A DNA stretch of 64,000 nucleotides from Pseudoalteromonas sp. A25 (lineage in GTDB: Bacteria; Pseudomonadota; Gammaproteobacteria; Enterobacterales; Alteromonadaceae), in assembly GCF_009176705.1 (NCBI RefSeq), contig NZ_AP021846.1:1954001-2018000 (forward strand), read 5' to 3'. Numbering within the stretch: the first letter of the stretch is position 1; the number at the start of each line of letters is the position of its first letter. Made by a program: the position numbers and the translations under genes. Positions 53,352 to 61,802 of this stretch are shown in pieces. The notes beneath the pieces were generated by a model. That model had not been told where the DNA came from, did no database searches, and worked only from the letters and a program-made list of their open reading frames with translations.

Positions 53352-53370
53352 GCCGCAATTTAATTGCGGC
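53352..53370 (-). terminator. Hairpin between the TonB receptor and the halogenase gene
   Basis: GCCGCAATT / AATTGCGGC with a tight loop, followed on the minus strand by TTTGTTTT. It can stop most transcripts after the receptor and lower expression of the halogenase-SapC-cupin genes. Confidence 0.75.
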
Positions 53371-53407
53371 CTTGTTTTAATACTAGTACTAATCTAAACG
53401 TTGTCGT

Positions 53408-56386
53408 TTAGAAAGTATAACGTGCACCTAAATTGTAACGGGCACCATATTGAGACCCATTTAGGAACTGCTCTGGGTATCGAACATACACTCGCTGCGT
53501 TTCTTCAGTGATATTAAGTCCTTCGAAGAAAACTGTAAGCTGCTCTGTTACTTGATAATTCACATTTACATCAATTTGCGAATAAGCTTCTGTAAACGCA
53601 GGTGACGAATGTTGATCAAAGTCAGATAAGAACTCATCACGCCAGTTATATGAAACCCTCACTGATAAGCCATCTTTGTCGTAAATTGCCGACAAGTTAG
53701 CAGAGTCACTCATACCTAACAGTGCAAACTGTGGTGTGGTAATGTCACGGTTAACGCTTACGTCGCCGTTCACGATAGTCGCGTTTGCTTGTACACCAAA
53801 CCCGCTGTCGCCAAACATATGCTGAAGCGCCAACTCCCAACCATATAAACGCGATGCTCTTAGGTTAACATCTTTTGATACTGCAAACGTCGCGAGCGGA
53901 TCCGTTTCATCAGCGCCAATGCGTGTACCAGAGTCAACGCCCATATTGGCATTAATACGGTCATGAATTGCTTGATCTGAAGGCTGAATACCCTCTGCAA
54001 TTAATTGCTCACGCGCTTCTTCTGCTCTTGGACCAATAAATACATCTCGTAACCCATCAATAGATTCATTAGTCGTTACATTTACTAAGAAGTTATCTAC
54101 CTTCTTATTAAAGTAACCGACTGAAACATAGCTACCTTGGTCATAGTAATACTCTAAAGATACATCGTAGTTATCAGCAACATATGGTTTTAACTCTGGG
54201 TTACCCACTTCTACTTTACGTTGCCCAACTTTAGGATTACCAATGAAGTTTCTGGTTGAACCCAATGCGCCAATTGGTGGGCGCGTTAAAGAGCGAGAGT
54301 AAGACACACGCGCGATAACATCGTCCATTAATTCGTAATCTATATCAACGCTTGGTAAGAACTCTTCTGTTTCACCAGAGCCATCTGAAAACGTTTGCTC
54401 AGCCGCATACACATATTCCCACTCGTTTCCATTAACCCATTCCATGGCAATAGCTGGACGTTCTAGACCTTTTGATTCAACGTCTGTTTTTTCGTAACGT
54501 ACACCAACCACAACATTCAATGGTCTTTGCGCAACATCAAAAGTCATACTAGCTTGCGTATACAAAGAAGTCGTTGTTTCTTTTACGCGACTGTCGTTGT
54601 CAATTGGACCAGCTTGGAATTTACCATTTACTTCTTCTGGCCAACCATCATTGTAAATATCAGGCGCAATGGTATCTTCAATGGTCTCGAACAAATTAAG
54701 CACTTTGTCAAAATCAGCAGTTAAGTAATAGTTAACTGGCCTCGCGCCTGCATTTGAAAAGCCATCTAATAAACCATCAAGTGCAACACGGTTAAACATA
54801 TCATCAGGAAAGTGTACCGCTGACCAAGTCCACCATCCCGCTGGTAAGTTTTGCGAGTATGCATTGGTTTGCTGATACTTCATTTGCGTGCGAGCAGCAC
54901 CAAACGATACTTTATTCAAAAAGCCGCTTTGATTGTTTACCCATTCCCCTTTAAGTTGGAACTGGGTCATATCATTCGTTCTATCTTCTTGTGTGACAGC
55001 GCCGAATAGCGAACCCATGTCAGCACCGGTTAACTCGGCTTGAGGGTTCCCTTGTCCATCGACTAAGTCGAAACCCCAAAGTGGAATACCGCTGCCACTT
55101 ACAGCATTGGTCTTAACATTAATATTTGCGGTGTTTGGACCAAACGCTTCACCAGCGTCATTACAAAAACCACATGATGTGTTACCAATGATCAAAAACG
55201 CATCATTGCCCAGTCCCGTACCTCGGTTTGTTGCAGACGAATCATGTGCATCCAATTCAAATTTTAGAGAATCTGATGCTTGCCACTCTAAGTTTAAACC
55301 TAACGATTTGTTTTCATTTTCATACTCAGCGCGGCTTAAGTTAGTTGCATAATCGCCACCGATTTCGGCAATATCAGTGTATGTACCGTTTTCATTAATC
55401 GTTGCGCTTTTAACGTTACCACCATTGTTAAACCACACACCAAACGCATTACGATTAGACTCAAAGTCAAGCTTTGAATAGGTATAGTCAAGCGTTGCAG
55501 TAAAGTCGTCGTTCGCGGCATATTGTAATACTAGCTGACCGTTTACACGAGTACGCTCATTGTCGTTGATTGAGTAGCCAGAGTTTTGAGGGTACCACGT
55601 CGCTCCGTCAGCGCGCTTGTTGTTGTCTGTTAACTCTAGATTTGGTGATGCGCTTAAGTCGACATTAGGGATCCAGTTATCGATTGCCGCTTTTTGTTCG
55701 CGGTTATTTCTGTCTTGGTAAGAACCTGACAGCAAAACACCAAACTTATCGTCATTAAAGGTGTTGCTATAAATGCCAGACACCTCAGGTGTTATATCGT
55801 CTCCAGCTTCATTAGACGTTTCCAGTACACCTTTCACGCCAAGTGATGCCTTTAACCCAGGAGAGGTCAACGGTTTTGCTGTAATCATATTTACAGTCGC
55901 GCCGATACCACCGCTAGGTAAGTCTGCTTTAGTCGTTTTATATATTTCTACCGCGCTTACACCTTCAGTCGCGATATTACCAAAGTCAAAAGAGCGTCCA
56001 CCATCAAATGAGTTACCTGCAACTGTGGGTAATTGGCGCCCGTTCAACGTAACTAAGTTAAACTCTGGGCCCATACCGCGCACAGTTACTTTGCTGCCTT
56101 CGTTGTTACTGCGATCGATAGACACGCCGGTAATACGCTGTAACGATTCAGCTAAGTTGGCATCCGGAAATTTACCAATGTCTTCAGCGGTAATTGCATC
56201 TACAACACCTGTAGCGCTTCGCTTCACGTCCATTGATTTAATTAAACTACCTTTGATACCTGAAACTTCGATAACTTCGATATTTTCTTGTTGTTCTTGT
56301 GCCATTGCATTTGTAGCAAAGTTGCCCGCTAGAATAAGCGATAAACTGGTTGCCAGCATGGACTTGTTAAATTGTTTTGTTGTCAT
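53408..56386 (-). CDS. TonB-dependent outer-membrane receptor
   Basis: A 992-residue receptor with a signal peptide (cleaved near NAMAQ, residue 29), a plug domain (about 45-160: 'IKGSLIKSMDVKRSATGVVDAI', 'FPDANLAESLQRITGVSID', 'VTVRGMGPEFNLVTLNGRQLP') and a long barrel that ends in 'GARYNLGARYTF' with a terminal Phe. 'EDIGKFPDANLAESLQRI' marks the TonB-receptor subgroup (IPR010104 type) that takes up oligosaccharides in Alteromonadales and Caulobacter. Two LacI operators lie in front of the gene. By context the substrate is a beta-glucan or beta-glucoside. Confidence 0.92.
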   Translation of the reverse strand: MTTKQFNKSMLATSLSLILAGNFATNAMAQEQQENIEVIEVSGIKGSLIKSMDVKRSATGVVDAITAEDIGKFPDANLAESLQRITGVSIDRSNNEGSKVTVRGMGPEFNLVTLNGRQLPTVAGNSFDGGRSFDFGNIATEGVSAVEIYKTTKADLPSGGIGATVNMITAKPLTSPGLKASLGVKGVLETSNEAGDDITPEVSGIYSNTFNDDKFGVLLSGSYQDRNNREQKAAIDNWIPNVDLSASPNLELTDNNKRADGATWYPQNSGYSINDNERTRVNGQLVLQYAANDDFTATLDYTYSKLDFESNRNAFGVWFNNGGNVKSATINENGTYTDIAEIGGDYATNLSRAEYENENKSLGLNLEWQASDSLKFELDAHDSSATNRGTGLGNDAFLIIGNTSCGFCNDAGEAFGPNTANINVKTNAVSGSGIPLWGFDLVDGQGNPQAELTGADMGSLFGAVTQEDRTNDMTQFQLKGEWVNNQSGFLNKVSFGAARTQMKYQQTNAYSQNLPAGWWTWSAVHFPDDMFNRVALDGLLDGFSNAGARPVNYYLTADFDKVLNLFETIEDTIAPDIYNDGWPEEVNGKFQAGPIDNDSRVKETTTSLYTQASMTFDVAQRPLNVVVGVRYEKTDVESKGLERPAIAMEWVNGNEWEYVYAAEQTFSDGSGETEEFLPSVDIDYELMDDVIARVSYSRSLTRPPIGALGSTRNFIGNPKVGQRKVEVGNPELKPYVADNYDVSLEYYYDQGSYVSVGYFNKKVDNFLVNVTTNESIDGLRDVFIGPRAEEAREQLIAEGIQPSDQAIHDRINANMGVDSGTRIGADETDPLATFAVSKDVNLRASRLYGWELALQHMFGDSGFGVQANATIVNGDVSVNRDITTPQFALLGMSDSANLSAIYDKDGLSVRVSYNWRDEFLSDFDQHSSPAFTEAYSQIDVNVNYQVTEQLTVFFEGLNITEETQRVYVRYPEQFLNGSQYGARYNLGARYTF

Positions 56387-56457
56387 ATTGATCCCCGGAC
56401 CACACGATTGTTTATAGCATCTCGAAAACGTAGTTCACATTTGAGAGAAACACACAA

Positions 56458-56471
56458 TGTAAGCGCTTACA
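56458..56471. promoter_or_regulatory. LacI-family operator upstream of the TonB receptor (1)
   Basis: TGTAAGCGCTTACA, a perfect 14-base palindrome of the LacI/CcpA-like form with central CG. It lies 71 bases before the receptor start. Confidence 0.8.
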
Positions 56472-56490
56472 AATGATTTCAAAAAAAATA

Positions 56491-56504
56491 TGAAAGCGCT
56501 TACA
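56491..56504. promoter_or_regulatory. LacI-family operator upstream of the TonB receptor (2)
   Basis: TGAAAGCGCTTACA, one mismatch to a perfect palindrome and identical to the site at 60415. The two sites are 33 bp apart (centre to centre), three helical turns, which allows cooperative binding. Confidence 0.75.
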
Positions 56505-56599
56505 TTTAACTTAGTGTATATGTTTCTTATAGTCAAATAAAATATCATATACCCTATAAATTCATTTTAATTATACGTAAGTTCAACCCTAGGTTAGCG

Positions 56600-57601
56600 T
56601 TACACTCTTTGAATACTCGAACCTCTGGCCTTTAGTTTTGGTACAAATATAGGTTTAACCGACACATCTTTTTTACTGTATACCGTTTTAAGTATTAAAT
56701 TTGCCGCCATCTTGCCCATATCGTAGATAGGATAATCAATTGTCGTTAATGTAGGATAAAGGTAACTTGCGTAAATAATGTTATCAAAGCCAACGACCGA
56801 TAACTCACTCGGTATTCCTATACCCAGCTCTCTCGCTCTACTCATCACACCAGAGGCCATTTCATCATTAGCACACACTATCGCTGTAAATTTTTGACCT
56901 CGATTTAAAAAATAGTCTAACCCTTTACCACCGGATTCTTGCCTATAATCACCTTCAAATAACTGAGCTTGCGTAAAGGCTATCTTGTGCTCTTGTAGCG
57001 CCTGTTTATGACCCACTAATCGCGCTTGTGCATCTTGCTTCCACATTGGTCCTGAGATATACGCCAATTGGCGATGCCCCAATTCTAATAGATGCCGTGT
57101 AGCTAAGTAACCGCCTTGGCGATTGTCAAGACAGATACACCTTGACGCTAAGCTTTCGATGTATCGATTCATTAAAGCAAACTCAATCCCGCGGGCCTCA
57201 AGCTCGACTAAATACTCATCGCTAACAGACTCTGCATGTAAAATCAGTGCATCACATTTACGACCAATTAAAAACTCAATACTCTCTTTTTCTCTTTGTT
57301 CGTCTGAATGCCCCGACGTGATAATGGTATGCTTACCTTCGAGCCTAAGCGTGTCTTCAATCGCACTCATCATGTCTCCAAAAAATGGACCATGGAGTTC
57401 AGAAACCAAAACGCCAACACTGTTTGAACGATTCGAGGCCAGCGACTGAGCAATCGAATTGGGCTGATAACCCAACTCGGCCATGGCATCTAGCACTTTT
57501 TGCTTGGTCTTATCACTGACTTTTGCATTATTGTTCATTACTCGAGAGACCGTCGCCAGCGATACTCCAGCAAGCTCAGACACTTGGTAAATGGTGGCCA
57601 T
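56600..57601 (-). CDS. LacI-family transcriptional regulator of the beta-glucoside region
   Basis: A 333-residue repressor. The helix-turn-helix is 'IYQVSELAGVSLATVSRVMNNNAKVSDKTKQKV' in outline, followed by the hinge 'NSIAQSLASNRSNSVGVLVSE' and a periplasmic-binding-fold sugar domain. 'FTAIVCANDEMASGVMSRARELG' and 'VVGFDNIIYASYLYPTLTTIDYP' are typical. It is the third gene of GH1-MFS-LacI, so it controls its own operon through the operator at 60415. It likely binds the three operators found here; the inducer would be a glucoside. Confidence 0.92.
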   Translation of the reverse strand: MATIYQVSELAGVSLATVSRVMNNNAKVSDKTKQKVLDAMAELGYQPNSIAQSLASNRSNSVGVLVSELHGPFFGDMMSAIEDTLRLEGKHTIITSGHSDEQREKESIEFLIGRKCDALILHAESVSDEYLVELEARGIEFALMNRYIESLASRCICLDNRQGGYLATRHLLELGHRQLAYISGPMWKQDAQARLVGHKQALQEHKIAFTQAQLFEGDYRQESGGKGLDYFLNRGQKFTAIVCANDEMASGVMSRARELGIGIPSELSVVGFDNIIYASYLYPTLTTIDYPIYDMGKMAANLILKTVYSKKDVSVKPIFVPKLKARGSSIQRV

Positions 57602-57619
57602 ACTTTCCCTTAAAAACTA

Positions 57620-58960
57620 TTAACTATGTTGCTGCTTTAGCTCGCTAAGCTCATCTTGTATTGATGACATAGTTTGCGTATCTAGTATGTAATGACGCAT
57701 TAGATAGGCAACGATCAGTGAGCCAAACGCAGGAATAATACTAAAACTTAGTGCGATCCCCTGTTGCGTATGGGCTGATTGTGCCATATCCGCTTGATAA
57801 CCAAAATAGCTTAATAGCCACCCGGCAATTGCACCGCCAAGTGCAATACCCATCTTGATAAAGAACACAACCGAGGAGTAAACCATGCCTGTCACTCGTC
57901 GATTCGTTTTCAAATGTCCATAATCAATTGTGTCAGCCATCATTGCCCATAACAAAGGGGTTGCCATCTGTAAGAAAAAACTCCAAAGCGCAAACAATAT
58001 GAATGCCATCTGCCACTGACTTTGATTTACAAAGTAGGCTAAACCACATAAGAGCGCCGCGATAACTTGCAAGGCGATATAGGCTTTAACCTTACATACT
58101 TTGCGCGCAAGCCAACTAGAACATGCGCACCCAAGTATACTTGCAATCATGCCAACAGTGACAAACTGACTGAGCAGTTGCGGTAATTCTAAGTAGTACT
58201 TTACATAATAAACAGCCAAAGATGCCTTTAATACTTGCCCTGTCAGTAAACTCAATCCCACTAATGATAAAATACGCCACTGGGAGTTTTTAAACAGCAA
58301 TTTGAGATCACTAGAAATAGGCGGTGCAGATTTCTCTACTTCGTGTTCAACACGCTCCTTAGTACCCAAAAAACATAATACAAACAAGATAAGGCCAAGT
58401 AGCCCCATCACAGCCATGGTCAGCTGATAACCGGTTTGAACATTACCTTGACCGAGTAACTCGACTAACGGCATTGTTCCCGCTGCAATTATAAGCCCAC
58501 CGAGCATGCCAAACACAAAGCGGTATGACTGCAAAGATACCCGCTGCTGTGGATCAGACGTCATTACCCCACCGAGCGCAGAATAAGGAATATTGATTGC
58601 CGTATACACCAACATCAGCAGTGCATAGGTAACGAAGGCATATGCCACTTTGAAATTGTATGACCACTGTGGTGTGGTAAACGCGAGTACACTAATAAGC
58701 GCAAATGGTACACATAACCATAATAGATACGGGCGATATTGCCCGTATTTAGTATGTGTTCTATCGGCAATCGCGCCCATAAGGGGGTCGGTCACCGCAT
58801 CAAATATGCGCACAACCAAGAATAATGTGCCTACCAGCGCAGGCTCAATTCCCATCACATCAGTATAAAACAACAGTAAAAACATCATCACTGTTTGGAA
58901 AATCAAATTACTAGCTGTGTCCCCTAACCCATATGCTATTTTTTCTGTTTTTGTCAGCAT
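57620..58960 (-). CDS. GPH-family sugar:cation symporter (MelB-like)
   Basis: A 446-residue transporter with about 12 helices. The family start 'EKIAYGLGDTASNLIFQTVMMFLLLFYTDVMGI' in outline and 'DAVTDPLMGAIADRTHTKYGQYRPYLLW' mark the glycoside-pentoside-hexuronide group. It would import a glycoside with Na+ or H+. It lies 10 bases after the GH1 gene and 18 bases before lacI, so imported beta-glucosides can be cleaved inside the cell by the GH1 enzyme. Confidence 0.92.
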   Translation of the reverse strand: MLTKTEKIAYGLGDTASNLIFQTVMMFLLLFYTDVMGIEPALVGTLFLVVRIFDAVTDPLMGAIADRTHTKYGQYRPYLLWLCVPFALISVLAFTTPQWSYNFKVAYAFVTYALLMLVYTAINIPYSALGGVMTSDPQQRVSLQSYRFVFGMLGGLIIAAGTMPLVELLGQGNVQTGYQLTMAVMGLLGLILFVLCFLGTKERVEHEVEKSAPPISSDLKLLFKNSQWRILSLVGLSLLTGQVLKASLAVYYVKYYLELPQLLSQFVTVGMIASILGCACSSWLARKVCKVKAYIALQVIAALLCGLAYFVNQSQWQMAFILFALWSFFLQMATPLLWAMMADTIDYGHLKTNRRVTGMVYSSVVFFIKMGIALGGAIAGWLLSYFGYQADMAQSAHTQQGIALSFSIIPAFGSLIVAYLMRHYILDTQTMSSIQDELSELKQQHS

Positions 58961-58970
58961 AACCTAGTCT

Positions 58971-60308
58971 CTATTTATTTCGCGCTAAAAGCATATCTCG
59001 ATAAGCAAGCGCACTTTGTTTCAACGTTCTTTGTTGAGTTTGATAATTTACGTGAACAATACCAAAGCGTTTTTTATAACCTTCTGCCCACTCAAAGTTA
59101 TCCATTAAGCTCCATGCAAAGTATCCCTTTATTTTAACGCCTGAGGTCATTGCCTGCTCAACAGCATTAAGATGGCTGTGTAGGTAGCTGATTCGCTCTA
59201 TATCAACAACTTGGCCGTCTATGAGTTTATCATCAATTGCTGCACCATTTTCTGTAATGTAGATGTCAGGTAAAGTGTAGCGCTTATTGAGGTCTGTTAA
59301 TAATTTTAATAGACCGTGCGGATACACTTCCCATCCCATATCGGTTAAGTTCATGGTTTGTGGCGGACACACCTTAAACCCATCTTGCTCGCAGCTTTGG
59401 TAGACAGCTCTGCTGTAGTAATTAATACCTAAGAAGTCTAAAGGTTGACTGATGATAGACATATCACCTGCTTCTATAATTGGTCTTTGCTCTTGTGGCA
59501 TACACTTAATGATATCTGGATAACGACCTTCTATTAGTGGCCTTAAATACCACTGATTGAAATGCTCATCAGCTAGTTTTGCTGCTGCAATATCCTCTTC
59601 TTTGGCACTCGCGGCATAACTTGGGCTGAAGTTCAACACAACGCCACTTTTACTGCTGGGCGCATTTTTTCTAAGCACTTGCATTGCCAGCCCGTGTGCA
59701 AGTAATAAATTATGCGCAGCTTGCTTACCATGCTGCTTGCCTTTAAGTCCTGGCGCGTGAATTCCTACTTCGTAACCAAGGTAAGCACTGCACCATGGCT
59801 CATTTAGTGTGGCGTATGAAAAAACTTGTTCGCCAAACTCTTTTGACACAATATCAACGTAATCGGCGAATGCTTTAGCTGTATTTCGATTTAGCCAGCC
59901 ACCAGCATCTTCTAAATGCTGGGGTAAGTCCCAGTGATATAGGGTAATAAATGCCTTGATATTTAGCTCATCTAACTTATCTAACAGCTTTTGATAAAAT
60001 GCCAAACCCGCTTTATTTTTTGAACCGTCTTGATTAATGACTCTTGCCCACGCAATCGAAAACCGATAGGCATCAACGCCTAACTCAGCAATCATTTCAA
60101 GATCTTGTTGCCAGAACTTAACATGCTCGCATGCTACATCGCCGTTAGAAGCGTCTGCTATATTGCCTTTGGTTGCGCAAAAGGTGTCCCAGATTGTGTC
60201 TTGCCTAGACTCCCTCGCCCCTTCAATTTGAAATGAAGAAGTGGCAACACCAAAAATAAATGACGGATCATTCAACGGCGACATTTTAGACAAGTTCAAT
60301 GAGTTCAT
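58971..60308 (-). CDS. GH1 beta-glucosidase
   Basis: A 445-residue (beta/alpha)8 enzyme. The start is the ATG at 60308 (MNSLNLSKMSPLND), with GAG upstream; the frame extends 21 codons further and an alternative start is at 60284. The acid/base Glu lies in 'FSYATLNEPWCSAYLGY' and the nucleophile in 'DIYITENGAAIDD'. Also visible are 'FIFGVATSSFQIEGA', 'YRFSIAWARV' and 'YFAWSLMDNFEWAEGY'. It has no signal peptide, so it acts in the cytoplasm on cellobiose-like or aryl glucosides. First gene of the GH1-MFS-LacI operon. Confidence 0.95.
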   Translation of the reverse strand: MNSLNLSKMSPLNDPSFIFGVATSSFQIEGARESRQDTIWDTFCATKGNIADASNGDVACEHVKFWQQDLEMIAELGVDAYRFSIAWARVINQDGSKNKAGLAFYQKLLDKLDELNIKAFITLYHWDLPQHLEDAGGWLNRNTAKAFADYVDIVSKEFGEQVFSYATLNEPWCSAYLGYEVGIHAPGLKGKQHGKQAAHNLLLAHGLAMQVLRKNAPSSKSGVVLNFSPSYAASAKEEDIAAAKLADEHFNQWYLRPLIEGRYPDIIKCMPQEQRPIIEAGDMSIISQPLDFLGINYYSRAVYQSCEQDGFKVCPPQTMNLTDMGWEVYPHGLLKLLTDLNKRYTLPDIYITENGAAIDDKLIDGQVVDIERISYLHSHLNAVEQAMTSGVKIKGYFAWSLMDNFEWAEGYKKRFGIVHVNYQTQQRTLKQSALAYRDMLLARNK

Positions 60309-60414
60309 TAGCTCTACTCTATATAGTTGTATCAATTTAAGTGGCTTTGCACATTTAGCTATTCGCTGCAAAAAAAGCCTTGCTTGTTGCTTTGCATCGT
60401 GACTATGCTATAAA

Positions 60415-60428
60415 TGAAAGCGCTTACA
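60415..60428. promoter_or_regulatory. LacI-family operator between divergent GH1 and MFS/GH3 operons
   Basis: TGAAAGCGCTTACA, identical to one of the operators before the TonB receptor. It can control both divergent operons. Confidence 0.78.
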
Positions 60429-60530
60429 TTTTTATTTAACGTTAATGGCAATCTAACGAATGGTCAAGCCATTTAAATATTTAAATCGCTAAGCCTTTAA
60501 AATAAAACTTAAATTTAATGAGGAACAAGT

Positions 60531-61802
60531 ATGGCAGGGTCACCAACGGTAATGCCACCACAAGGCAAAGCCGAACAATATACCGGCACAAATCATATGT
60601 TTGCACTAAGTGCACTCACAACATTATTTTTTATGTGGGGCTTTATAACCTGCTTAAACGATATTTTGATTCCTTACTTAAAAGCAATGTTCTCGTTGAG
60701 TTACACGCAAGCGATGTTAATTCAATTTTGCTTTTTTGGGGCATATTTTGTGGTATCCCTACCAGCGGGTAAGCTTGTCGCAAAACTTGGCTTTCAACGA
60801 GGTATCGTTACAGGTCTATTAATCGCAGCGCTTGGTTGTGCACTTTTCTACCCTGCTGCAGCTTTTGGACAATATAGCTTGTTTCTTGGCGCATTATTTG
60901 TTCTGGCCAGTGGTATTACGATACTGCAAGTTTCTGCAAATCCATTCGTGAGTATATTGGGCGACCCTAAAACAGCATCATCGCGTTTGACAATGACCCA
61001 AGCGTTTAACTCCTTAGGGACCACAGTCGCACCTGCTTTCGGCAGCATGCTAATTTTATCGGCGGGTGTCGCCAGTCAAGATGGCAGTGAAGTTCAGTTT
61101 TCTTATTTATTATTAGCTGGCATGTTATTAGCGCTAGCACTGGTGTTCGCTCTGATCAAATTACCTAAAATTGAGCAACAGCAACAACAGAGTGCGACGA
61201 CAAGTCGCTTCGCAATTTTACATCACAAGCATTTAAGCTTAGGTGCCGTCGCATTGTTCTTATACGTAGGTGGTGAGGTTGCAATAGGTAGCTTTTTAAT
61301 TAACTACATTGGTCTAGAGAACATAGCTGGTTTAGAAGAGGCGCAAGCGGCTCATTTAATTGCCTACTATTGGGGAGGCGCAATGGTTGGGCGCTTCATA
61401 GGCGCTGCAGTGATGCAAAAAGTTAATGCCGCTAAGGTGCTTGTATTTAACGCCTTGATGGGGTCGCTACTGGTTATTTTAGCGATTATGACAGATGGCG
61501 CATTAGCAATGTGGTCTTTACTACTCGTTGGCTTATGCAACTCGATTATGTTTCCCACTATTTTTAGTTTAGCGATTAACTCATTAAAATCTCAAACAGC
61601 CCAAGGTTCAGGTTTGTTATGCCTTGCAATCGTAGGTGGTGCGATAGTCCCCCTACTTCAAGGCATGCTCGCAGATAGCATTGGCCTACAGGCTTCCTTT
61701 GTGTTGCCTTTATTATGCTTTATTTATATCGCTTACTACGGCTTCGCTGGCACAACGCCTAAAAAATTCAAACGCTTTGACATTCAACCGGAAAAATTAT
61801 GA
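60531..61802 (+). CDS. FucP/GluP-type MFS sugar permease
   Basis: A 423-residue transporter of the fucose/glucose-galactose permease group with 12 helices. 'FALSALTTLFFMWGFITCLNDILIPYLKAMF' (in outline), 'FCFFGAYFVVSLPAGKLVAKLGF' and 'LQVSANPFVSILGDPKTASSRLTMTQAFNSLGTTVAP' are family hallmarks. In this context it probably imports glucose released by the GH3 enzyme. Its stop overlaps the GH3 start (ATGA), so the two are co-expressed. It is divergent from the GH1 operon with a shared LacI operator. Confidence 0.92.
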   Translation: MAGSPTVMPPQGKAEQYTGTNHMFALSALTTLFFMWGFITCLNDILIPYLKAMFSLSYTQAMLIQFCFFGAYFVVSLPAGKLVAKLGFQRGIVTGLLIAALGCALFYPAAAFGQYSLFLGALFVLASGITILQVSANPFVSILGDPKTASSRLTMTQAFNSLGTTVAPAFGSMLILSAGVASQDGSEVQFSYLLLAGMLLALALVFALIKLPKIEQQQQQSATTSRFAILHHKHLSLGAVALFLYVGGEVAIGSFLINYIGLENIAGLEEAQAAHLIAYYWGGAMVGRFIGAAVMQKVNAAKVLVFNALMGSLLVILAIMTDGALAMWSLLLVGLCNSIMFPTIFSLAINSLKSQTAQGSGLLCLAIVGGAIVPLLQGMLADSIGLQASFVLPLLCFIYIAYYGFAGTTPKKFKRFDIQPEKL

